Below are positions 7,197 through 14,430 of a stretch of DNA of 19,420 bases, piece after piece; positions within the stretch are counted from its first letter, which is position 1, and each line of letters begins with the position of its first letter. The position numbers were made by a program, and so were the translations under genes. Under the pieces are notes generated by a model, which saw only the letters and a list, made by a program, of their open reading frames with translations, was not told where the DNA came from and did no database searches. Where the stretch lies: assembly GCA_963630635.1 (NCBI GenBank), contig CAVGOA010000040.1, forward strand, positions 1 through 19,420, given 5' to 3'. This DNA is from Paratractidigestivibacter sp963630635 (GTDB lineage Bacteria; Actinomycetota; Coriobacteriia; Coriobacteriales; Atopobiaceae).

Positions 7197-7751
7197 ATGG
7201 CGTTTTACGCGGTTTATGAGTCCGCGCTGGTAGGGCGGCTTACGTTGACCTCGGACGGAGAGGCGCTTACCGGCTGCTGGTTTGAGGGTGGGCGGTTTGC
7301 GGGTCGCGACGCGGCGACGGGGCTTGTCGAGAAGGGCGGCCTGCCCGTCTTTGCTAAGGCCCGCCGCTGGTTGGACCGCTACTTTGCCGGCGAGAAGCCC
7401 GTGCCGGACGAGCTGCCGTTGCGCCCCGTGGGCAGCGAGTTTCGCCAGCTTGTGTGGGACGAGCTGCGACGGATTCCCTATGGGCAGACGGTTTGCTACG
7501 GCGACATCGCGCGGGCGATCGAGGCCCGCACGGGCCGGCGGGCCTGCGCCCAGGCCGTCGGCGGCGCGGTGGGGCACAATCCCTTGGGCGTCATCGTGCC
7601 GTGCCATCGTGTGGTGGGGGCAAACGGCGCCCTCACGGGATTTGCCGGCGGCTTGGATGTCAAAGTGGCCCTTCTCGGCTTGGAAGGTGTGAAAGTTGAG
7701 GGTGCCGGGCAAATGCCTACGCGCGTAGCCCGGGTACGTCACAGCAAGTAA
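7197..7751 (+). CDS. ogt: Methylated-DNA--[protein]-cysteine S-methyltransferase
   Basis: 184 residues. This suicide repair enzyme moves alkyl groups from O6-alkylguanine in DNA to its own cysteine. The C-terminal domain has the DNA-binding helix-turn-helix (RRIPYGQTVCYGDIARAI, 91-108), the RACAQAVGGAVGHNP segment (115-129) with its Asn hinge, and the active site VIVPCHRVVG with Cys136. The start ATG at 7197 follows GAGAGGAG at 7183-7190 with ideal spacing; an upstream in-frame start at 7143 has no such site. The family usually ends just after the LLGLEG helix; here about 18 more residues follow (VEGAGQMPTRVARVRHSK), encoded by a stretch resembling parts of the adjacent hairpin element. It is divergent from the GGDEF gene across 155 bp. 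Confidence 0.93.
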   Translation: MAFYAVYESALVGRLTLTSDGEALTGCWFEGGRFAGRDAATGLVEKGGLPVFAKARRWLDRYFAGEKPVPDELPLRPVGSEFRQLVWDELRRIPYGQTVCYGDIARAIEARTGRRACAQAVGGAVGHNPLGVIVPCHRVVGANGALTGFAGGLDVKVALLGLEGVKVEGAGQMPTRVARVRHSK

Positions 7752-7752
7752 G

Positions 7753-7884
7753 CGGAGTTTTTGCACGACCCGATTGCGTTTTGTCGAGTAGCCGGGCACC
7801 CGCAAGTCGCTCTCAACTGGGCAAACGCCGGGTGAAAGCCGAAGGCTACTTGGCATTTCCCAATCGGGTCGTGCAAAAACTCCG
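7753..7884. repeat. Long hairpin element with a 24-bp perfect outer stem
   Basis: Arms 7753-7776 (CGGAGTTTTTGCACGACCCG...) and 7861-7884 are exact inverted complements. Inside the 84-nt interval are further pairs: AGTAGCC (7787-7793) with GGCTACT (7844-7850), and CACCCG (7797-7802) with CGGGTG (7829-7834). The whole can fold as one long interrupted hairpin. CGAGTAGCCGGGC (7785-7797) and CTACTTGGCA (7846-7855) recur in the same relative places in the hairpin at 16791-16918, whose outer stem is different. The element begins 2 bp after the ogt stop. No T-run follows on either strand, so it is not a standard terminator. Confidence 0.88.
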
Positions 7885-7916
7885 GATGGTCGGGCGCGGG
7901 TTGGCCTTAGTGTTTC

Positions 7917-7960
7917 AAAGGGTGCCAAAAGGGTGCCTGGCGGCGGGCGGGTGCTACAAT
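7917..7960 (+). promoter_or_regulatory. Probable promoter of the amidotransferase gene with a tandem 10-bp repeat
   Basis: TGCTACAAT (7952-7960) is an extended -10 element. Just upstream AAAGGGTGCC occurs twice, at 7917-7926 and 7928-7937, an 11-bp period that puts both copies on one face of the helix and covers the place where a -35 box would be. There is no good -35 match, so an activator or a repressor site is possible. Confidence 0.5.
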
Positions 7961-8053
7961 CGGGCGCAGGTCGCGGGCCGGATGGCTGCTGCGCCTCCCG
8001 TTTTTTGCCCGGCGCAGTTCGCCGCGCCTCGCCACAAGAGAAAGGCCGCCTGC

Positions 8054-8905
8054 ATGTGTGAGCTCTTTGCCGTCAACGCGGCCAATCCCGTCGAGGTCAA
8101 CGCCTATCTAACCGAGTTCTTCACGCACAGCACCAAGCACAAGGACGGCTGGGGCATAAGCTGGCGAGAAGACCGTGCGGCGCACTCCGGGGCAGCCGGG
8201 CTCAGCGAGGTCGACGAAGAGGATTCGGGCGTCTTTGTTCACCGCGAGCCTGTGCCAGCCTGGACCAGCGACTACATTCCGCGCCTGCTAGAGACTCCGT
8301 TGGCCGCCACTATGTTGGAAGCCCACATCCGTCTTTCTACCTGCGGAAACACGGTGCGCGAGAACTGCCACCCCTTCTTTGGCTGCGACGTCTCGGGCCG
8401 AGAGTGGACTCTCATCCACAACGGCATCCTCTTCAACGAGCAACTGTTGGCAACCTACGATCTTAAAGAGACGGGCCAGACCGACTCGGAGCGCGCCTTG
8501 CTCTTCCTGCTGGACGTCGTGGACGAGGCCGCCGTGCGCTCGGGCGGGCTGCTCGACTTCCCGGTGCGCTTCCAGGCCCTCTCGGGCGCGGTGTCGCAGA
8601 TCAGCAACCTCAACCGGCTGAACCTCATCATCGACGACGGCGAGTACACCTACGTTCACACCAACACCGATGTCGATACGCTGCACTTTTGCCAGCCGAC
8701 AGACGACGCCATTGTCTTTAGCACCCAGCCCCTGGGCGGCCCGGCCCAGGCCGACCTGTGGAAGCCGGTGCCCAAGAACCGCCTGATCGCCTACCGCAAC
8801 GGCCGGCTGGTGCGCACCTCGACCCCGCACGGCTATGTCTTTTGCGAGGCCATCCTCGACCTGCGCCGCAAGTTTGGCGACGACTGGGCAAGCGTTCTTT
8901 CGTAA
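8054..8905 (+). CDS. Class II glutamine amidotransferase (YafJ-like)
   Basis: 283 residues. The protein starts MCELFAV, so removal of Met exposes Cys2, the N-terminal nucleophile of class II glutamine amidotransferases. Other family signatures are present: HIRLSTCGNT (91-100) followed by ENCHPFFG (103-110), LIHNGILFN (120-128), and QTDSERAL (142-149). The domain releases ammonia from glutamine; no synthase domain is attached, so the acceptor is unknown, as in stand-alone YafJ proteins. The ATG at 8054 is chosen because the Cys must follow it directly and AGAAAGG lies 8 nt upstream; the open frame to 7781 runs through the hairpin element and is not coding. A possible own promoter lies at 7952-7960. 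Confidence 0.92.
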   Translation: MCELFAVNAANPVEVNAYLTEFFTHSTKHKDGWGISWREDRAAHSGAAGLSEVDEEDSGVFVHREPVPAWTSDYIPRLLETPLAATMLEAHIRLSTCGNTVRENCHPFFGCDVSGREWTLIHNGILFNEQLLATYDLKETGQTDSERALLFLLDVVDEAAVRSGGLLDFPVRFQALSGAVSQISNLNRLNLIIDDGEYTYVHTNTDVDTLHFCQPTDDAIVFSTQPLGGPAQADLWKPVPKNRLIAYRNGRLVRTSTPHGYVFCEAILDLRRKFGDDWASVLS

Positions 8906-8946
8906 GGTGAGGCTGTGGCGGCATTGCCGCCGTACTGTCGCTCACC
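8906..8946 (+). other. Nested hairpin directly after the amidotransferase stop
   Basis: GGTGAG (8906-8911) pairs with CTCACC (8941-8946), and inside it GGCGGC (8917-8922) pairs with GCCGCC (8926-8931). No T-run follows. It may slow or end transcription between the amidotransferase and the hybrid kinase, but it is not a clear terminator. Confidence 0.4.
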
Positions 8947-8979
8947 TGCAGCCGCGCACGTCTCGCCGCCTTGTTGCAC

Positions 8980-8985
8980 TACAAT
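8980..8985 (+). promoter_or_regulatory. Possible -10 box of the hybrid kinase gene
   Basis: TACAAT lies 58 bp upstream of the chosen ATG at 9044 and matches the -10 hexamers before the LytTR regulator and the amidotransferase. No -35 element could be recognised at the right distance. Confidence 0.35.
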
Positions 8986-9043
8986 GTCCCAAGTGAAACC
9001 CGGGCCGCAGCCGCCCTGCGCCCATAAACGTCAGGAACGCAGC

Positions 9044-11182
9044 ATGGATATCTCCCCACAGCACGATGCCGATCGCGAGGAGCAACTGCTGGTTTTTGAC
9101 TGCCTGGCCCGCAACTTTAAAGACGTCTACATGGTCGACGTCGAGAAGGGCACGGCCAAGGTTCTAAAGATCGAGGACGAGTACGCTAACGACCGCTTGA
9201 CCAGCCTTACCGACCAGCCCTTTTCTTACGAGGAAGTCCTCAACGCGTGGATCGAGGAGGCCGTCCATCCCGATGACCGCCAAACCCTGGCCCTGTCCTT
9301 AAGCGTCGACCATCTGCGCGAGGTATTCTCGGCCCAAGACGAGTACGTGGGCAACTATCGCCTGCTGGTTGACGGCAAGAGCGTCTATTACCAGTTTCGC
9401 CTTAGCATGGCGGGCGACAAACAGCACGTCGTGGCCGGTTTCCAAAACGTGGACGACGTCGTTCGCCGCCGCCTGGACGACGAGCGAAAGCAACGCGAGA
9501 AGGACGAGGCTCGCCAGCGCGAGCTTGAAGAGCGGATGGCCGCCTATGACATCCTCACTCGCAACTACCGCAACGTCTACCTGGCAAATGTTGAGGACGG
9601 AACGGCCAAGATCTTGAAGGTGGCCAGCGACTACGACCTTAAGGAAGTCATTGACCTGCGCAACAAGGTCTTTCTCTATGAGGACGTTTTGGGCCGTTGG
9701 GTGAGCGCCCGCGTGCACCCCGATGACAGGGAACGCCTTCGTCATCAGCTAAGTACCAGCAACATTAGGCAGGTCTTTGCCAGCGGGCAGACCGAGTACT
9801 CGGGCACCTATCGCAGCCTGGACGGCGGCGTGATGCACAACTACCGGTTTAACGTGGTCAAGATGGGCGACTCGGGCGACCTGTTGCTGAGCTTCCAGTT
9901 TATCGACTCGATTATCGAGGAGCACCTGGCTCAGGAGCGCGAGCGCCACGAGCGCGAAGAGGCCCACCGGCGCCGCTTGCTGGCTGCCAAGCAGGAAGCC
10001 GAGCGCGCCAACAGGGCAAAGACCGACTTCCTTCTGCGCATGAGCCACGACATTCGCACGCCGCTCAATGGCATCATGGGCATGCTCGACATTGCCGAGC
10101 GCTGCCAGGACGACCTGGAACGCCGCGACGACTGCCGCCGCAAGATTCGCGAGTCGGCCCAAGTGCTGCTTGAGCTCATAAACGAGGTCTTGGACATGAA
10201 CAAGCTCGAGAGCGGCAAGATTGTGCTCGAGCACGTGCCGTTTGACCTGGGAGAGCTTTCGGTAAGCGTCTTCAACATGATCGTGCGCCAGGCCGAGACG
10301 CGCTGCCTTGAGATTGTGGAAGAGGACTGCCGCGCCCCGCACCGGCGCTTGGTGGGAAGCCCCACGCACTTCAAGCGCATCATGACCAATATCTTGAGTA
10401 ACGCGATCAAGTACAACGTTGAAGGCGGAAAGATCTACGTCACGTGTCGCGAGGTCTCTTGCGACGGCCGTGTGGCTCAGATCGAGTTCAAGTGCCGCGA
10501 CACCGGCGTGGGCATGTCGCCCGAGTTCCTGGACCGGCTGTTCGAGCCCTTTACGCAGGAGGACGAGTCGGCGCGCTCGGAGTATGGCGGGACAGGCCTG
10601 GGCATGTCGATTGCCAAGAGCCTGGTGGACAAAATGGGCGGCACGATTACGGTTCAAAGCGAGAAGGGCGTGGGCACGACCTTTGACGTCGTGTTGCCGT
10701 TTGAGCTTGACCTGAGCGAGCCGGCGGGCGCGGCGACGGACGGCGGCGAGAAGGGCGCGGCCACGCTCGCGGACAGCGTCGAGGGGCTGACCATCCTGTT
10801 GGTCGAGGATAACCTGCTCAACCGCGAGATCGCCGAGTTCCTGCTGGCAGAGGGCGGCGCACGCGTGGTTACAGCGACTAACGGCCAAGAAGCCGTTGAT
10901 GCCTTTGCGGCCAGCGCACCTTTTGAGATCGACGCGGTCTTGATGGACATTATGATGCCGGTCATGAACGGCTACGACGCCACTCGGGCAATCCGGTGGA
11001 TGGACCGCGCGGACGCTGCGGTTGTTCCTATCATCGCGATGACGGCCAACGCCTTTGCCGAGGACCGCATTGCCGCCAAAGAGGCCGGCATGAACGAGCA
11101 CCTGGCCAAGCCCCTTGAGACCCGAGTGGTCACCCAGGCAATCTCGCGCTGCGTCGCGGCCGCACGAGCTGCGCGCGGGTAG
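9044..11182 (+). CDS. Cytoplasmic hybrid sensor histidine kinase with duplicated sensor domain
   Basis: 712 residues with no membrane helix or signal peptide. Two related PAS-like modules (about 14-140 and 164-292) open the protein; compare ARNFKDVYMVDVEKGTAKVL (22-41) with TRNYRNVYLANVEDGTAKIL (172-191), and HPDDR in both. Charged coiled coils follow each module. Then come HisKA (about 325-392, phosphoacceptor His335 in MSHDIRTPLNG), HATPase with N453 (NILSNAIKYN), DTGVGM (486-491) and GGTGLGM (515-521), and a receiver domain (about 582-705) with DN589-590, Asp635 (LMDIMMP) and Lys689 (LAKP). Phosphate thus likely moves His335 to Asp635. No partner regulator or phosphotransfer protein is adjacent. 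The ATG at 9044 has AGGA 7 nt upstream; the open frame to 8915 looks non-coding. Confidence 0.92.
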   Translation: MDISPQHDADREEQLLVFDCLARNFKDVYMVDVEKGTAKVLKIEDEYANDRLTSLTDQPFSYEEVLNAWIEEAVHPDDRQTLALSLSVDHLREVFSAQDEYVGNYRLLVDGKSVYYQFRLSMAGDKQHVVAGFQNVDDVVRRRLDDERKQREKDEARQRELEERMAAYDILTRNYRNVYLANVEDGTAKILKVASDYDLKEVIDLRNKVFLYEDVLGRWVSARVHPDDRERLRHQLSTSNIRQVFASGQTEYSGTYRSLDGGVMHNYRFNVVKMGDSGDLLLSFQFIDSIIEEHLAQERERHEREEAHRRRLLAAKQEAERANRAKTDFLLRMSHDIRTPLNGIMGMLDIAERCQDDLERRDDCRRKIRESAQVLLELINEVLDMNKLESGKIVLEHVPFDLGELSVSVFNMIVRQAETRCLEIVEEDCRAPHRRLVGSPTHFKRIMTNILSNAIKYNVEGGKIYVTCREVSCDGRVAQIEFKCRDTGVGMSPEFLDRLFEPFTQEDESARSEYGGTGLGMSIAKSLVDKMGGTITVQSEKGVGTTFDVVLPFELDLSEPAGAATDGGEKGAATLADSVEGLTILLVEDNLLNREIAEFLLAEGGARVVTATNGQEAVDAFAASAPFEIDAVLMDIMMPVMNGYDATRAIRWMDRADAAVVPIIAMTANAFAEDRIAAKEAGMNEHLAKPLETRVVTQAISRCVAAARAARG

Positions 11183-11216
11183 GGGGCGCGTAGGGCCCCG
11201 CGAGAAGAACGTTTTT

Positions 11217-11322
11217 ACGGTTGTGGGAAGGTCGGGAGCGCACGGTCTTCCCACAACCGTTCTTTATGCCGGGAATCTTCCCATAACCGCGCGGTTCTTC
11301 TCGGCAAGATTCCCATAACCGG
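11217..11322. repeat. Intergenic repeat cluster, unit CTTCCCAYAACCG (one inverted, three direct copies)
   Basis: One inverted copy, ACGGTTGTGGGAAG (11217-11230), is followed by forward copies at 11247-11260 (CTTCCCACAACCGT), 11277-11290 (CTTCCCATAACCGC) and 11309-11322 (ATTCCCATAACCGG). Forward copies step by 30 and 32 nt. The first pair forms a perfect 14-bp stem followed by TCTTT, so it could also end transcription of the kinase gene. It is the third cluster in the window with this one-inverted, three-forward layout. Confidence 0.85.
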
Positions 11323-11369
11323 CGACTTTGCCGCTGGCGAGAAAATCGGGCGGTTCGCGGAATTTCTCC

Positions 11370-11398
11370 TTTACATTTGAAGCGCTTCAATTCATACT
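11370..11398 (+). promoter_or_regulatory. Promoter of the deoxysugar operon
   Basis: TTTACA (11370-11375), a 17-bp spacer and CATACT (11393-11398) form a plausible sigma-70-type promoter 88 bp upstream of the isomerase start. The spacer is almost wholly taken up by a 14-bp operator palindrome, so repressor and polymerase should exclude each other. Confidence 0.72.
11377..11390. promoter_or_regulatory. LacI-type operator 1
   Basis: TTGAAGCGCTTCAA is a perfect 14-bp palindrome with the central CG and flanking GC typical of LacI/CcpA-family operators. It lies between the -35 and -10 boxes of the isomerase-rhaB-rhaD promoter. The likely binder is the LacI-family protein encoded at 15580-16629. 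Confidence 0.85.
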
Positions 11399-11412
11399 TC
11401 GATACAACGGAA

Positions 11413-11426
11413 TTGAAACGCTTCAA
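11413..11426. promoter_or_regulatory. LacI-type operator 2
   Basis: TTGAAACGCTTCAA differs from operator 1 at one base. Its centre lies 36 bp downstream of operator 1, just past the expected transcription start. Two sites this close could bind two repressor dimers and tighten control. Confidence 0.8.
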
Positions 11427-11485
11427 TCCCGCAACGCACGCAATAAAGCACCGCACTTAAGCACGCAAAAGACCAGGAGGCCAAT

Positions 11486-12913
11486 ATGCTCGTCGACACT
11501 AAAGCAAAGGTGGGCGTCTTCTCGATTGCCCTGGGCGCGTACCTGCCGCAGTTCCCGCAGCTCGTTCCCGAGTTCGAGTCCCAGTACGCCGAGTTCAAGA
11601 AGACCATCCCCGCCACGGTCGAAATCGTGGACGGTGGTATGGTGACCACCAAAGAGGCCGCGCAAGAGGCGGGCGACCTTTTCCGCGCCGCCGACGTCGA
11701 CCTGGTTATCCTGCAGATGCTCACTTATGCCACCAGCTACAACGTTCTACCTGCCGTGCGCGACCTGGACGTGCCCGTGGTTGTGGTGAACGTCCAGAAG
11801 AAGGCCCAGCCCAACTACGCCGCCACCGATATCCCTACCTGGCTGGGCGAGCTTTACGCCTGCGGCGCTCCCGGCGAGGTCGTGGCCGACCTCAACCGTG
11901 CGGGCAAGCGCCACGCCGTGGTGACCGGCGTTGTCGAGGGCGGCGACCCCGAGGTTGCCCGCCAGCTTGACGAGTGGTGCCGCGCCGCCAACGTGCGCCG
12001 TCGCCTGCGTCGTACCAACATCGCGCAGATCGGCCGCCCGTACCCCGGCATGATGGACCTCTACATCGACGAGACCAACCTCTACAACCGCCTGGGCCTC
12101 TACACCAAGCAGTTTGACTGGGAGAAGATGTGGGCCATCGCAGACGGCATCGATGACCAGGCCTCCATTGACGCCAAGGCCGCCGAGATCCTGGACACTT
12201 TTGATGTCGAGGGCGGCGCTGCGGTTTCTGACGAGCCCATCCAAGAGATGGCCAAGTACGTCTTGGCCTTCGAGCAGTGGGTGCGCGACGAAGAGATCGG
12301 TCTTGTGGCCAGCCACTACGACGGCTATGCCCAGGGCCAGGCGGGCGTGCTTGACTCGATGCTGATCCCGGCCTTCTCGATGCTGATCAAGCAGGGCACC
12401 GCGTGCGCCGTCGAGGGCGACATGAAGGTTGCCGTTGCCATGAGCATCCTGAAGACCATCTCGGGCACGGGGCAGCTTTCCGAGATGTACTCCATCGACT
12501 TCCCCGAGGACGTCGTGATCATCGGCCACTCTGGCTCGGGCGACGCCGATATCTCGACCGCCAAGAAGCCCACGCTCAAGGTTGTTCCCGTCTTCCACGG
12601 CAAGACCGGCGGTGGCTACCTTACCCAGTTCTATCCCGGCCTGGGCACCGTCACCTACCTGGGCATTACTCAAGACGGCGACGGCAACTTCAAGTTCGTT
12701 GTGGCCGAGGGCCAAAACGTCGAGGGCCCGATCTTCACCTTTGGCGACACCAACATGCGCATGAAGTTCTCCATTGGCGCCCGTGAGTTCATGAACCGCT
12801 GGAACGAGACCGGCCCCACCCATCACATGGCCGCCGCCCTGGGCAGCCACACCGAGACGATCCTCAAGGTCGCTAAGATCTTGAACGTCCCTTGCGAGGT
12901 CGTGTGCCGATGA
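11486..12913 (+). CDS. L-fucose/L-arabinose isomerase-family protein, likely the deoxysugar isomerase of the operon
   Basis: 475 residues with the AraA-type fold. Metal and catalytic residues of L-arabinose isomerases have likely counterparts: Glu310 in CAVEGDMK, Glu333 in LSEMYSID, His348 in IIGHSGSGD and His446/447 in GPTHHMAAALGSH. Such enzymes turn aldoses into ketoses with a divalent metal. It is first in an operon with rhamnulokinase (4-bp overlap) and rhamnulose-1-phosphate aldolase, so the likely reaction is L-rhamnose to L-rhamnulose (or L-fucose to L-fuculose). It is not the classical RhaA isomerase. ATG with AGGAGG at 11475-11480; under the two LacI-type operators. The substrate is inferred from neighbours only. 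Confidence 0.86.
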   Translation: MLVDTKAKVGVFSIALGAYLPQFPQLVPEFESQYAEFKKTIPATVEIVDGGMVTTKEAAQEAGDLFRAADVDLVILQMLTYATSYNVLPAVRDLDVPVVVVNVQKKAQPNYAATDIPTWLGELYACGAPGEVVADLNRAGKRHAVVTGVVEGGDPEVARQLDEWCRAANVRRRLRRTNIAQIGRPYPGMMDLYIDETNLYNRLGLYTKQFDWEKMWAIADGIDDQASIDAKAAEILDTFDVEGGAAVSDEPIQEMAKYVLAFEQWVRDEEIGLVASHYDGYAQGQAGVLDSMLIPAFSMLIKQGTACAVEGDMKVAVAMSILKTISGTGQLSEMYSIDFPEDVVIIGHSGSGDADISTAKKPTLKVVPVFHGKTGGGYLTQFYPGLGTVTYLGITQDGDGNFKFVVAEGQNVEGPIFTFGDTNMRMKFSIGAREFMNRWNETGPTHHMAAALGSHTETILKVAKILNVPCEVVCR

Positions 12914-14382
12914 GCGACAACAGCCAGAAGTACTACGTCGCCGTTGACATCGGCGCATCGAGCGGCCGCGTTTTGACCGGCCGCGTGACGGACGGCCTTA
13001 TGTCCTACGACGAGGTCTTTCGCTTTGATAACACGCAGGTGCTGAGCTGCGGCCACAGCTGCTGGGACATCGAGGGCCTCTACGAGTACGTGGTCGAGGG
13101 CCTGGCCGCGGCAGGGGAGAAGGAAGGCTGCGCGCCCGCGTCGATCTCTATCGACACTTGGGGCGTCGACTTTGTTCTTCTCGACGATCAGGACCGCATC
13201 TTGGGTGACGCCGTGGCTTACCGCGACGGCCGCACCGACGGCATCTTTGAGGTTGCCGATAAGATCATGGACCCGGCCGAGGTCTACTCTCGCACCGGCA
13301 TCCAGCGCCAGCCGTTCAACACCCTCTATCAGCTGTTGGCCCTGGGCCGCGAGCATCCCGAGCAGCTTGAGGCCGCCCGCAGCTTCCTGATGATTCCCGA
13401 TTACCTGGTGTGGAAGCTCACCGGCGTCAAGACCAACGAGTACACCAACGCCTCGACCACGGGTATGCTGGACGCGCGCACCTGCACCTGGGACCAGGGG
13501 ATTCTTGAGGCCTTTGGGATCCCGGCTAGGATATTCCTTGAGCCCACGATGCCGGGCGCCACGGTTGGCGGGCTTCTCCCCAGCGTCGCGCAGGCCGTGG
13601 GGTACGACGCCCCCGTTGTCCTGTGCGCGAGCCATGACACCGGCAGCGCGTACCTCTCGGTGCCTGCGGCAGACGAGCACGCGGCGTACCTTAGCTCTGG
13701 CACGTGGAGTCTGCTGGGCTGCGAGCTTGCCGAGCCCGTGTGCGGCCAGGCGGCCCGCGAGCAGAACTTCACCAACGAGGGTGGCTACCAGCGCCGATAT
13801 CGTTTCTTGAAGAACATCATGGGCCTGTGGATGAACCAGTCGGTGCGCCGCGAGGTCAACGGCGTCGACTACGTGGAGGGCAAGACCTCCCACAAGGCGA
13901 TGCTCGACCACCAGATTGGCTTTGGCGAGCTGATTGAGCTCACGCGTGCCGCCGAGCCCTTCTCGGCGTATGTGGACGTTGACGACGAGAGGTTCCTCTC
14001 GCCGGATTCGATGTACGAAGAGGTGCGTGCGGCGTGTGCCGATGCCGGGCAGCCTGTGCCGGCGACAATCGGCGAGGTCATGCGTACCGTGTACTGCAGC
14101 CTGACCGCCTCGTACGCCCGTGCCGTGGCCAACCTGGGCGCCTTGACCGGCCACGAGTACACGAGCATCAACATCGTGGGCGGCGGCTGCCAGGACGCCT
14201 ATCTTAACCAGATGACCGCCGACGCCTGTGGACTGCCGGTCTTTGCCGGGCCCATCGAGGGCACGTGCATCGGAAATTTCATGGTTCAAATGATTTCGGA
14301 CAACGTTTTCCCGGATTTAGCTACCGCTCGCGGATGCGTTGCGAAAAGTTTTGACATTCGCCGCTTCGAACCGCTTAAATAG
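12910..14382 (+). CDS. rhaB: Rhamnulokinase
   Basis: 490 residues, FGGY kinase family. It phosphorylates L-rhamnulose with ATP to rhamnulose 1-phosphate. Close resemblance to Escherichia coli RhaB, recalled from memory: AVDIGASSGRV (11-21), IDTWGVDFVLLD (81-92), VAYRDGRTDG (102-111), PFNTLYQL (135-142), ASHDTGSA with catalytic Asp243, YLSSGTWSL (260-268), TNEGG, RFLKNIMGLW and IVGGGCQ. The ATG at 12910 overlaps the isomerase stop as ATGA, implying coupled translation; an earlier in-frame GTG is not needed. The last 40 or so codons are less GC-rich than the rest and contain a possible promoter for rhaD. A broader FGGY substrate range is possible, but the motifs favour rhamnulose. Confidence 0.95.
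   Translation: MSDNSQKYYVAVDIGASSGRVLTGRVTDGLMSYDEVFRFDNTQVLSCGHSCWDIEGLYEYVVEGLAAAGEKEGCAPASISIDTWGVDFVLLDDQDRILGDAVAYRDGRTDGIFEVADKIMDPAEVYSRTGIQRQPFNTLYQLLALGREHPEQLEAARSFLMIPDYLVWKLTGVKTNEYTNASTTGMLDARTCTWDQGILEAFGIPARIFLEPTMPGATVGGLLPSVAQAVGYDAPVVLCASHDTGSAYLSVPAADEHAAYLSSGTWSLLGCELAEPVCGQAAREQNFTNEGGYQRRYRFLKNIMGLWMNQSVRREVNGVDYVEGKTSHKAMLDHQIGFGELIELTRAAEPFSAYVDVDDERFLSPDSMYEEVRAACADAGQPVPATIGEVMRTVYCSLTASYARAVANLGALTGHEYTSINIVGGGCQDAYLNQMTADACGLPVFAGPIEGTCIGNFMVQMISDNVFPDLATARGCVAKSFDIRRFEPLK
14351..14380 (+). promoter_or_regulatory. Possible internal promoter for rhaD within the end of rhaB
   Basis: A perfect TTGACA (14351-14356) is followed after 18 bp by TTAAAT (14375-14380), 50 bp before the rhaD ATG. 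It lies in an unusually AT-rich stretch for this window and is followed by a 48-bp gap with a run of seven T. The -10 match is only 4 of 6, so this is a suggestion. Confidence 0.4.
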
Positions 14383-14430
14383 AGACGGAAAATTTTTTTC
14401 CAAATATTGCCGAGAAAGGAAATCAAAACC

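Noticed and set aside
7042..7197. N-terminal extension of the GGDEF protein to 7197
   Set aside because: It would overlap the start of the divergent ogt gene, adds about 52 residues of Arg/Ala/Cys-rich sequence and has no ribosome site, whereas TTG at 7041 directly precedes the first membrane helix.
7753..7884. Complete insertion sequence
   Set aside because: Only 132 bp with no transposase frame; at most a non-autonomous element.
7781..8053. Extension of the amidotransferase upstream of 8054
   Set aside because: It would translate the hairpin element and bury the catalytic Cys that must follow the start Met.
14390..14402. Terminator between rhaB and rhaD (GGAAAATTTTTTTCC)
   Set aside because: The stem would be almost all A-T pairs with the T-run inside it; not a credible terminator.
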